A DNA stretch of 64,000 nt from Prunella strophiata (lineage: Eukaryota; Chordata; Aves; Passeriformes; Prunellidae): contig JAZBQD010000001.1 of the NCBI GenBank assembly GCA_036583965.1, positions 29,484,597 through 29,548,596 on the forward strand. The letters run 5' to 3'. The notes beneath the pieces were generated by a model. The model did no database searches. It saw only the letters and a list, made by a program, of their open reading frames with translations, and had not been told where the DNA came from. Shown one piece after another: positions 40,301 to 51,138 of this stretch. Numbering within the stretch: position 1 is the first letter of the stretch; the number at the start of each line of letters is the position of its first letter. The position numbers and the translations under genes were made by a program.

Positions 40301-41126
40301 GAGCTTAAAGAGATCCTGTAAAAATTAGCCATTTATCCACCATCTCCTTTTTACCACATAACTATCAGCTACTTCTTCAAGAATTCTGAAAAGCAAATTC
40401 AAAAACTCTCTTCCACTAGTAGCACAGGAAATTAAAAGCATCTCACAAATTACTCCAGTCTCTGCTACAACTTAAAATTTCTCTGGGGCCACCTGACAAA
40501 CTCTTCTTTGATCTCCCTTCCCCTTGTAAACCACATAGCCCTTAGTCCTCAAATTAAAAACATACAGCCTTTTCATCTCTAGTCTCTGCAATGGCAGCTG
40601 ATGCATTGATTCTGTGCCTCATAGCATTGTCAGCTTTATATTGCTCCTATTACACAATGATTTACAAAATTGTTCAGTGGAAAGACACTTCTCTATTTGT
40701 GTGTGATGACTTCACTGTGCATGTAGATTGAAAAGTTCTGACTGATTGTTGGGGATCCTTATCATTCATCTGCTTACCCTGGATCTGCTTGAGAAAGTAA
40801 AGTGAATCAGAGATTCATGGATTTTATAATTTACCAGTAGGCAAATGGGTTATAACACATTGTTCTTGCACAGGACACTGTGCCCACACAGCAGTTGTCA
40901 CTCTGTCCTTGCCTCTGTCCATCAGGTCTAGAAGCTCATCTCCTGCAGTGGCCAAACACATCATACATCAAACACCTCAGATGATTACACAATAAGCAAA
41001 ATTTTCTTTCAGACTCCTGAAGCAGCTGAAGTCTGCTTACAGTTGTCTCACTAATTCTAAGGACAGCGTAGATTTTGGTCAGGATGGTTTTCAACTTATT
41101 CCCATCTGAATATAAAATTTAGGATG
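40301..41126. other. non-coding sequence, no gene seen
   Basis: No open frame of note and no recognised repeat between the ancient repeat and the LTR. Confidence 0.5.
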
Positions 41127-41677
41127 GCCATGGCTTCACACCCACCTGCAGTCAAGCACCACACACCACTCACCAACTCCTCACCAGCAGGACTGGGGAG
41201 AGAATAGAAAGGGTAAGAGCTTGTGGGAGAGATAAAGACAGTTTAATGGGGAAAGCAAAAGCTGCACACACAAGCAAAGCACAACAAGGAATTAATTCTG
41301 CTTCCCATGGGCAGCCATGTCCAGGAGGGTGGGGCCCCCTGGACCCCTTTTGAGGACAAACACTGTAACTGCAAATGTTCCAGCCTATCTCCATCCACTT
41401 TATCGACAGAGCATGATGTCCCACGGTCTGGAATATCTCTTTGGTCAGGTTGGGTCCCCTGTCCTGGCTGTTTCCTCCCAGCCTCCCATGCACCCCCAGT
41501 GTCATCACCAGCACGGCACTACAAAAAGCAGAAAGGCCTTGCCTCTGTGCAAGCCCTGCTCAGCAACAACAAAAACATCTCTGTATTATCAACTCTGTGT
41601 TCAGCACAAATTCAAAACACAGCCCCTTACCAGCCACTGTGAAGAAAATTAACCCTATCCCAGCCAAAACCAGCACA
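41127..41677 (-). mobile_element. solitary endogenous-retrovirus LTR, avian ERV type
   Basis: Read on the minus strand, the element opens with TGTGCTGGTTTTGGCTGGGA at about 41677, the start of an LTR I associate with bird genomes. It then passes a TATA-like GATAAAGT near 41398-41404, preceded by CCAGACCGTGGGACATCATG. The ATTAAA polyadenylation-type hexamer lies at 41242-41247, just before GTC and TTTATCTC words, and the element ends near 41127. It is about 550 bp long and GC-richer than its flanks. I see no gag, pol or env reading frame on either side, so it is best explained as a solo LTR left by LTR-LTR recombination. The open frames within it (88-114 codons, four overlapping) are by-products. 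Boundaries are within about 10 bp, and no convincing target-site duplication was found. Confidence 0.75.
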
Positions 41678-43689
41678 AGGCTCCACAGTAGCTTGCTCTT
41701 CCCTTAGAAAGAAGTGGGGGAAGAAAAACAGGACACTTTTCCAGTATCACCTGCTAAGCAACATGCACATTTGCAGTTCTCATGCACTTAGTGCATGTGA
41801 TGCTCTAGTTAGTCAAGTACTTCTCCCCTACACTCTGCAAAAAATACGCCTTTGACACACACACACAAAAAAAAACCTACTAAATTACTTAATATTTCTT
41901 TTATTTCTTTTTAAAATTCCACTGAGATACTGAATAACATTAGGCCCTTACACAGCAATGATTCGAGTTTTTGCAAGAATTTCATCAGAGCTGTGACAAA
42001 ACCAACCAAACACAACAACCAATCATTAGGCTTTCTGTAGTTCTGCCTAATATTTGGCATGATCCCACACTTCCCCAAAACCCTCTGGGCTTGGGACTAA
42101 TGGAACAGTTGCAAATATCTTTTTTGAGTCTCACAGTGATGAACCAAATGTTATTTTGCTTTTTAGTATTTGACTTTCCATCTCAGGTCAGTGCTCTAAC
42201 ATCAGTCAGACTCAAGAGAGTAACTGGAAGTGACATAATTTGCAAAATACACCCTGCAGCACAATGAAAATGATGTAGTTAAATAAAAACAAACAGTCTG
42301 CTGGGTAATTGGGAGCTGAACTTATTTATTACAAATTGAATGACTCCACAGATCTACTAAAATACAGCTTCTGAGCATAACTAGCAAATACAAAGGCACC
42401 ATTGCTATGTGCAGTGTGATATGCAATCACTTCTCAGGGTATGCTGGGCTCATCAAAGGACTTGCAAAGTTGCTCCAAACTTTGTTTCCCACCTTGACCT
42501 ACCCAGTTGCTGAGAAGACCACATCAAAAGGGCAGCAGTATCAGGTATACCTTTTTCCTGACCTTAAAGGGCTGTTCCAGCAGCTGAAGCTTGCTCAACA
42601 ATAAGGAAAAATCTGGTCTGCCCCTGCTCTGAGCATGAGAGGATAGACAAGGGGTGCTGGGAGGGACTGCTCTGGCATTTAATAACTGGAATATGCTCTT
42701 ATGCTTAGGACATCCTTTACTGGTCCATTAAACTGACCACAAGGGAGTCATTCCATATGTACAGCTCAAGAAATCAGTTGCAGATTCCAACTTGATTATA
42801 ATTCAGACAGCTTTTATACAACAAACTTTTGACATTGCCATTTCCTTATTTCATTACCCTAGCAAAATGTTTTTCATCTATATCTCTGTTTGGAATGAAT
42901 TTTCACTTTGAAAACTATAACCAGTTTCAAACGAGAGCAGGTAATTTACAAACACATAGAGAAAGCTGACAAAGTGTGCCCAGTTTCATAGTAAGGTGGA
43001 GTCAAGTCTTAATGGAATGAAAAGGTAACAGAAAACAAACCAAAAGAACTCAAAAATTTGGTGACATTCTGTTTAATACCAGGGCAGAAATTGTACTGCC
43101 AAAGAATTTTTTGTCAAATGATAATAATGGAGAAAAAAAGAAGCTACTAGTCAAATGAAACTACAGGCAAAATATGACAGTTCTGTGCCATGGAATATTT
43201 TAATATAAACACCAAGCTATCTACAAAAATCTAACAATGAACTAATGATACAGTGAGAAGAAATGTAATGCTGAGATATTAAGTGACCATTCAAGAACAG
43301 GTTCCTGTATCTTGCCAAAGTTTTCATTTACAGTAGTTATTTTTCCTCAGAGTAGTTTGACCTGCCTCTCAACAATGTATATTTCTCCCCTTACCATGCT
43401 GCTGCTTTCTATTAACTTCTGTTCTGACCACAGCATATTGAATATTCTTGAATATTTTACCAGTAGTGCTGTCATTCTCACCACTTGTAACAAAGACATA
43501 CCAAAATATCTTGTGTTGTATCTTTCTAGAAAATATTGCAATAGTGGCTTTGGATGAGAAGATTTTTCGTGTCCATTAAGAGAAATCAGAGGGTTCTCCA
43601 TGTGAGGCTGTATTTGTATTGGCTGTATTTAAATATAGGTTCTATTTACACCTCCTTATTTCAGCCAAGTAAATTTCATACAACTTTAT

Positions 43690-43710
43690 GCAGGTGTTTA
43701 AGACACCTGC
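43690..43710. promoter_or_regulatory. inverted pair of E-box/ZEB-type sites
   Basis: GCAGGTGT (43690-43697) and ACACCTGC (43703-43710) form an 8-bp inverted repeat around TTAAG. Each arm holds CAGGTG, the core bound by ZEB/Snail repressors and some bHLH factors. A facing pair can suit a protein with two zinc-finger clusters, but this is one short site with no gene in view. Confidence 0.25.
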
Positions 43711-44493
43711 TATTTTTCACACAAATGATACAGAAATAAAAACGTGGGTAGGCAGGAACAATCCCTAATCAAAATGCAGATGTACTTTTTCTCAACACCA
43801 GTGCACATGCTAGCTCTGATATATTTTAGCTCCCCTTTGAAGTTAGCAAACTGATTTAGTAGTTAGTAGTTCTGATTTAATATACAAATGACATTGATAT
43901 CTGGCCTGAAAACCAGTAACATTCTAGTCCCACTCATAGCACATTCCCAGGGAAAAGAATCTGTCATAAAGGAATGAGAAAGAGTTCTGGATTAAGGTAC
44001 AAAAAGAATGCTGTGCTTCAGTTGTTAAATGGTTTCTAGCAGAAATCTGCTATGATAATTTCATTATAACAGTTCAAGGGATTTTCTCTAAATTTTTTTC
44101 TTGCTGCTGTAGCTACACCATTAACTGTGAAGACACTTCAGACCTGAATCTTAGTGTGAATAGGCTACAATGCCGACTATTGCATGTTACCTTTTTTTTT
44201 TAATTTTCTAACATGTAAAAAGGCAAATTTATCATCCATCCTTTAATGTTTTTTTGACCAAATTCAGATATAGCATATGCAGGTTGAATGGCATCTTTTG
44301 AAAAAATGTTAGTTTCATTTCCTACTGGTACTGGGTTTAGAAAGATACCAGCTTGAATTGTTGCATTCGGAATAAACCTCTGCATTCAGCAGAAGGTGAG
44401 GGAAAGAAAATAGAATAGGCACCAGCTGAAATCCAGTGACAGATATAAACTAGAAGGACTAAACCTTTTGATCAGCAGTTTTGTTTGCTGAAG

Positions 44494-44508
44494 AAAAAAA
44501 AAAAAAAA
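44494..44508. repeat. A15 homopolymer
   Basis: A run of 15 A with no recognisable element body upstream. Confidence 0.7.
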
Positions 44509-44562
44509 GTGTGAGAACCTCTCAAAATCTTTTTTACTGCTTTCCCATGTTTGTCAGATTCA

Positions 44563-44585
44563 TCTCTGAAGGCCTCCTTCAGAGA
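44563..44585. repeat. short perfect inverted repeat
   Basis: The 10-bp arms TCTCTGAAGG (44563-44572) and CCTTCAGAGA (44576-44585) surround a CCT loop. The pairing is perfect but short. Confidence 0.6.
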
Positions 44586-44974
44586 AGGACAATGTTTACA
44601 GCTAGATGAAAGGTGGCAAGACTATAGAAGCACAACTGTGTGAGTCAGAAAAATATTTTGGATTCACCATTCACTTGCCCTGCATTTATTTATCTCTGTA
44701 TGAACAATATCTGATTTCAATGATGACAAAGTACATGCATTTGAGGTTCACACCAGTATTCATTCCATGAGGAACTAAACTTGGTTTTGGTGCCAGCAGC
44801 TGCCTACTTCAAGAAACTCTTAAAACTTACATAATTCTGTCATATTTCTTCTTTTCAAAGGAAAAAACACCCAACATATTCATAAGCTCACCACACTGTG
44901 TCAAAAGCATAATAAATCGATCTTATTCTCCCCCCTCTTTGTTAGCCACACTTAACCAGTCATAGCACAAAAAT

Positions 44975-44988
44975 ATTGCCATGGCAAC
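44975..44988. promoter_or_regulatory. near-consensus RFX X-box
   Basis: ATTGCCATGGCAAC matches the palindromic X-box GTTGCCATGGCAAC at 13 of 14 positions, with a perfect 12-bp palindromic core at 44976-44987. A further half-site-like GATGGCAAC follows about 10 bp downstream. RFX proteins bind this motif. No promoter or gene is visible within several kilobases, so it would be a distal element if real. Confidence 0.45.
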
Positions 44989-46602
44989 ATATAGTGATGG
45001 CAACAACAAATAGCAAAGACATGGAGAGAACATCATTTATGTACAGTCCAGAGTTTTTTATTCACTTGAAACATTGCTGAGAGATTCTGAATAACAAATT
45101 AAAATTAGCAAATTTGCAATAGCAGAAGAGAGAAAAAGAACTCAGAGATCTTTTCAAAGAATACTCTTCTCAGACTTTTTCCATCTTTTTGCACTTGTAA
45201 CCCCATTTCTCTCACTCTCCCCCTGCTGTGGAATGCAGAAACTTTCTGTATCTGCCACCTGGTATGTAAATCAAGAGTGTTCAGGATGTTGTATACTTTC
45301 CAAAAAACTGGAAATGCATTTAGTTGTGAAACTATAACATCTAGGTGAGAAAATCATGCCTGCAGAAAGCAACATAGTAACTGATATTTTTATGTAGAAA
45401 ACAGATCTGCCTAAAGGCTGAGATGCTAGAGGGCAGGGCAAATTCTAGTGAGATTTATGCATTTTATAACCCAAATCTAACTCAGACAACCAATTTCTGA
45501 CATGCCATGATGGCTGCTTGGAAGATTTCACTGTTGCTATTCAAGGAGAGAAAACCTGCTGTTTGATCTTAATGAAGATCTTCTGAAATCAGACAGGTCT
45601 TAATGGATATAAAAATAGCAGTAGAGCAAAAAAAAAAAAAAAAAAGAGGGGGAAAAGAAATTCAGAGATTGCTTCATGGCTTTATCAGGAACTATCTCCA
45701 GTCAGGGTGCAGATGTACAGAGGTGACAGAGACACTGGTAGCATCAGGTCAGCACGAGATAACAAACCAGTAGATCTGGATGTCTCGGTAGGGATTTCAG
45801 GACAGCAAAGCACTGTTTGTGTTAGCAATGTAATACCCTGCACACACCTGATATCTCTCAGCACAGATTGCTGAATGACTGCAGGGCCTGCAGGGGGTCA
45901 ATTTGGCACAGAGGCCTTTATAGGAATATTAATTGCAATGGTGGTTTCTATGTAAGTCAACAATCTCACTACTGTCACTGAATGAAAATGAAGTAATGCC
46001 CAAAGTATTCCAATAACTAACAGACTGGAACCTAGTTCTGTTGCCATTCCCATTATTTTTACAACTCTAAAACTTTCAGGATATAAACTACTCTATTTTA
46101 ACCAAGGAAGATCACACAAAAAATTCCTCTTATTAGTCTTGGATCTGAACATCAATACAGAAGAAACACCTGACACCAAAGCCAAGTGCACTACTTAGGG
46201 ATATTCAGAAGTCCTGCAGTTCCCAAAACCAACAGAAATATTTCTGCCTCTCTCACTTATTTGCTTGCTATGGGGAATAATGATTTCTCAGTGGGTGGAA
46301 TTATGATGTTTGATTTGGCAATGCAGTGGAAGCATCACACTGTTTATAATGAAGGCCCAGAGTGCTGTTTCTATTATTGGTAGTTGGTTATGTCACCAGA
46401 ATATTCTCACATGTCAAGAGCAGGTGTCCCCACTGCTGATTATAAATAAAATCATTAGCAGTCAGAATTTGGATTTAAAAGGAAAGAAGATGCAAGTGAC
46501 TAACTCTTGCATCTCCAAGTAACAGAATGTATCTGGGATCACTTAGCTGTGAAAAGCAAGTGAAAGTTCTATCAAAACTAGAGGGAGGAGAAACCAAACT
46601 TG
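44989..46602. other. non-coding sequence, no gene seen
   Basis: No gene recognised. It contains an A18 run at 45628-45645 followed by G-rich purines, and a CTGCAGGG direct duplication at about 45880-45896. Confidence 0.5.
45628..45645. repeat. A18 homopolymer
   Basis: A run of 18 A leading into GAGGGGGAAAAG. The origin is unclear. Confidence 0.7.

Positions 46603-46654
<52 letters not shown>
46603..46654. repeat. CA microsatellite fused to a 41-nt poly-A tract
   Basis: Five to six CA units (46603-46613) run directly into 41 uninterrupted A (46614-46654). A pure A tract of this length would be expected to erode quickly, so it is either a young retroposition tail or a slippage-expanded microsatellite. 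No retroposon body was recognised upstream, which favours expansion. Confidence 0.9.
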
Positions 46655-46656
<2 letters not shown>

Positions 46657-48406
46657 AGTTGTGGGAATGAGAAAGAAAGGCAGGAATGAGAAAACTGAGA
46701 GGGGAGCTTGAATGGAGAACAAAGGACTACTTAAATTCCTTCAGTATAAAGTTAAAAGTAATAGAGAAACTGAGTGAATTCCAGATCCTTGAAAAGTCAA
46801 ATACATTTCCTAAAATACAAGCCCAGATGGTTGACTGGGGTAAACAAATGCAACTTCATTGGTCCAGAGGGAACAGGATCAATGTATACCAGCTGAGGTT
46901 TTGGCAAATCCACCTTCTGAGGTTCAATCAACACTCACAGGTTCTCAGGTCAGTGGACAGAGATTTTTAAGATTCATTCCCACCCTACTGTGATGACAAA
47001 CAGATAAAATAACAATTTGTGAGGTAATGAGGAGACCACTGCTCACCACAACCATTCTTCACTTCATTTTTCATGCTAGAAAATTTTACATATTAACATC
47101 ACTGAACCCATATTTTGGCAGACTTCACTGAATCTTGCCTGCCAGCTTCTTTCTATGACTTACCAAATAAGTTATGTATATGGTACTGCAGAATTAATTT
47201 CAGATAAGTATTGGCCTCAAAGACGTACAGTTGATTTGAATTATTTTAAGAAAGAAAATATGATCTGCACCAACAGGCCTATAAAAAGACATCTTCTCAA
47301 TGCATTAGTACCACAGATCTGTCTTTTGTGTCTCGTCTGTAGGTCTAATGTTGGCTTAGAGTAACAATTACAAGCAGAAAGGGAGTATTTCAGTCTCACA
47401 CATTGATTTAGCTCTTGGACTCTGCCCTGAGAATGCAAATTAGGCTACTGCTTGAGTGAATGACATTTGTGCAACTGGTAAAAATTCACATGTAACTGAA
47501 CAAATACCATTGACTTCGGTCAAGTCAGCAACAACTCATTAGGAACAAGAGGTAGCAATGAATTCTGCACTGACACTGAAAGCATCAAGTCCTGTGACAT
47601 CATTTCCCAGGTCTTATGTGCTCAGAGAAGCCTAACAACGTGGTCAAGGATATGATGGATGGCAAAGTGCTATCAGGGTCAGCTCTCTGCTAGCTCCCAC
47701 CAGGACATCTGATTATTCCCCAGAAGGGAAATCACTCTGTCTAATTTATTTCTCTGCATATCATGGTGTTTATTTCTCTAACTTTAGATTTGTAGAAAAA
47801 GTGAACACAGGGAGTGGAAAATGGGGAAAATATTATACATGACAGGTGAAGGGAGATGAGAGAGTAGAGGCACTTTTAGCTCCTAAAGGTAGTTGTTTAT
47901 TGGGTTTTTTCACTTTCTTGTCTCCATCATCACCAAAAAAACTTTCCTGAAGAGAAGTGAGGAAGATGTAGGGAACATAGCAAAGCAGTGCAAGCTTTCT
48001 CCATGACAATGCTTCCAGGTAATGAAATATGACACTAATCTTAATTCAAGGCATAAGTCACAATAACCAGAACAGATACTTGACATCTGAAAAAATTCCA
48101 AAGCTGAGCAAAATACTTGCTTTGATATTTATAGTAGGAAGTAGAAACATTTGGTTAAATAAAAAATTTTGCTGGAGACAGTTGCATGTGGATTATTCTA
48201 GAACCAAACTATTTTATTAAGAAAAAATTGCAGCTGTAATACTTAACCATAAGCAAACCACAGTAATTTAAAGCATCTAGTACAGACAGTAATGTGAATT
48301 GAATATTAGCAACATCTGGTTGGAGACATTTTCTTTCCACAGTTGTTCCTACTCAGGTTTTTTTAAGCACCTTGAGCAGGTGCTAGCCATCCCATTTGAA
48401 AATCAA

Positions 48407-48426
48407 TGCCTCTTATGTAAGAGGCA
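48407..48426. repeat. 20-nt inverted repeat
   Basis: TGCCTCTTA and TAAGAGGCA pair perfectly around TG. No function is indicated. Confidence 0.6.
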
Positions 48427-49905
48427 CAACCTGAACTTCCACTACAAAACTAAGTTATGCACAACTGTTTGTGGTTTTTCTCCTTGCACAGCCTCCAGAA
48501 GCAGGTTTTGCAGCACTAGGTTGTGTTAAACTGGGCATATCATTAAGTAACATCTGTCTTTGCAACCCTATTTTAAAGCATTATCACCAGATAAGCTTAT
48601 AACCTGAATAAATGCATATAACCATCAAAACAATACAGCAAACCTGCTGAGTCCTCTCTCTGGCTGCTTGAGGGACACTTCAAGTCCTTCATGCCAAAAT
48701 TATAAGTTTTATTTGAGCAAGCCTCCAAGGACACCAAGAAATTAAGTGCTTCTGGAGGCTGAGAATCCTAGGGATAGCATGAAAAAAACCCAAATGTAGG
48801 GCATTCTAACTGTATCCTGGGAGTACTGGAACTCTGTAGGGTCTCCAGACCTCCAAAAGTTTGGGCATATACAAACTCTAATAGGCTTTGCAGTAACACT
48901 CTCTGGTCAGTTCTCATTCACCTGTTGAAGTAATTCACAATTCCTGGAGGCTTACCTGGCCTCCAAAGCAAAACAATTCCTTAGAACTGAGATCAGGACC
49001 CTCAAAGGTGGCCTCTTTCAGCCAATGAAAACAAAATGCAGCTGCAAGTTTGGTTTAATTATGGTGACTGAAATGCAGAGCTGTTGCTCCAAGCTCTTCA
49101 GGAGAAGAGAAATGAGCAGGCTGAGACTTCTCTGTTGCTTCTTACAGCATTCTCCTCCCTGTGTGGTACTGCCTACCAACCTCACAGCAAAAGCAACCAT
49201 TCACTCCTATCTGCAAAGAACAATGAGTCAAAGGGTATCAGCTGACAGAAATTCCTGGAACTATAGACCAACATGGTTTAATAAAGAGTAGTCAATTTTC
49301 TGCTGCTAACATTGCAAATAAGAAAAAAAAAGAAGTATTAAAATTGCATATGACATCTGCTATGTGAAAAGCAGTGCTCTTGGTATTTCTTCCATGTGGT
49401 TTATACCTCTTATCCTAAAGACTTCAGAACTGCACAGCAGTATTTCTGACTCACATTCCTGAGCTCCTGGAGGTAGCCTGCAGCCCAGTGAAGTTGGAAT
49501 AAATACATTCTAAAGTAACATCAGCAAACTTTTAAAATGAGCTTTTTTAAATTCAAGTCTAAAAGAAAAAATTAGCTTGTCAGGCATTTGATACTAAGCT
49601 TTCAAAGTTTTAGTGCATGACAATACTTTCTCACTATTTAAAAAATGCTTCATAGTGAAAAAAACAGGAGTCCCACACAATTTTTTTTTTCTATTTTCGT
49701 ATGGGATTTGCTCATTATTGGTGTTAGCAAATGAGCAAAGGAGAAATATCCTTGCTCCAGATCCTATATTCTTGCCAAAACCATGCAAGTAAAACTTAAC
49801 TTTTTTGACTGAATTACAGTAAACATAGAAGAAATTCACTTGCTCTTGTCTTGTATCCTCCTCCAGAATAAGCTCTTTGATATTGCTATTTTGTACAGAA
49901 ACACC

Positions 49906-49921
49906 AAAAAAAAAAAAAAAA
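49906..49921. repeat. A16 homopolymer
   Basis: A run of 16 A with no recognisable element attached. Confidence 0.7.
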
Positions 49922-51059
49922 TCTTATATAGCCAGGAAAGTATTCCTAACTCATAAATATAACTTTTGGACAAACTGAAATTATTCTCAGAAGCAGATCT
50001 CTCAATAGTTGTTAGGTTGGTGTTTCTTTTTCAAATGCTTCTTCTATTTCTCTTTCTTTAATACATCAAAATAAAAGGAACAGATGTTAACATACTTCAG
50101 CCAAAATTCAAGTAAGCCCTTATGGTCCAGCAAGCCAGGAAAGATATCACTACAGTGGAAATAATTCCAAAATTGATAAATGAACACAGGAACATATAAC
50201 AGTACACAAAGTCTGTAGGACAATCCTCTTGGTAGTGGACATATCTGACTCGTGTACTTTTGTAGAGTATGTCAAAGTAATTTTCATTTCTGTGCTAAGG
50301 ATAGACACAGCAACTATGTCCTCTCTCCATGCAGTCTACAGACCAAGTGCCTCCTTGACTTACAGCAATCCAAACCTGCAGGATGGCCAGCAATACTGGC
50401 ATAAAAACTGGCATCAGTATTTGGCATCTCAAGGTAAAATAATGGCAGATCTATAAAGGATAAGGTTTGCTCCATGGCACCTAATTTTTAAATGTCTTCA
50501 CAGCTCAATTCTGCTTCTTTGAAAATGACTTTGTAGGACTCACTTGGTCTACTCTAAACCAATATGCTCAGTGTACCAACTCTTCCATCACCCAGTAACT
50601 GTCACCAACACAAACAGAAATCTGTGAGTTAAGCAGGTACTTAATCTCATGTATGTGCTGCTCACATCACTGCTGGCAATAAAAGGTTTTGCAATATCAA
50701 AAAAGGGCCTCAAAACACAGCTATTTCAGCAGCTGTTCTTCATTACCACCCCATTTGTTGTTGGTTAATGAGAATTTCAGGAAATTTCTGTCTTATTGTA
50801 GATTGGGTAGAGCAATCCTGTGCAACATCTTTAAATAATGCTGTCATGTGAATAATGCCCCTCCTTTTCAAAGCTCTATCATACCTAGCAGTTATTCATT
50901 GGAATTTAGTTAGATATCAAGCTCTTTGTATATAACAGTAGTACATAGACTCCCATGTCTTAAAAACATTGTTTTGTTACTTAGCACACAACAGCAGAAC
51001 TGAAGACATTCAATATCTGCAACAACCTAAATCTATAGGAAGAGGCTCTGGGATGGCTC

Positions 51060-51138
51060 CACTTAAACAGGGAGGTTGACCAAATGACCCACTGTGGTCC
51101 CTTCCTATCTGACCCATTCTGTGACTCTGTGATTTTCA
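51060..51138 (+). mobile_element. CR1 LINE 3' terminal fragment
   Basis: The phrase GGGAGGTTGACCAAATGACC, then GTGGTCCCTTCCTATCTGAC and CCATTCTGTGACTCTGTGAT, is the usual CR1 3' UTR ending. It closes on a slightly mutated double ATTCTRTGA tail. Only about 80 bp of the 3' end are present, consistent with the strong 5' truncation of this family. Confidence 0.88.

Larger units (their letters stand above)
41678..44974. other. non-coding sequence, no gene seen
   Basis: AT-rich DNA with open frames up to 98 codons and no recognisable domain. It includes a short CA run next to A9 near 41860, an A15 tract at 44494-44508, and small hairpins at 43690-43710 and 44563-44585. Confidence 0.5.
46655..51059. 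other. non-coding sequence, no gene seen
   Basis: About 4.4 kb with open frames up to 94 codons, none recognisable. It contains a 9-bp hairpin at 48407-48426 and an A16 run at 49906-49921. Confidence 0.55.

Noticed and set aside
41170..41707. Several overlapping open frames of 88-114 codons
   Set aside because: They lie inside the solo LTR, overlap in different frames and both strands, and arise from its GC-richer composition.
42407..42604. 65-codon + frame with a faint resemblance to retroviral pol connection-region spacing
   Set aside because: It has only a few scattered residue matches and no RT, RNase H or integrase motif nearby. It also lies on the opposite strand to the adjacent LTR, so it does not fit as that element's internal part.
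45880..45900. CTGCAGGG duplication near a CTCF-like word
   Set aside because: The match to the CTCF core is too incomplete to report as a binding site.
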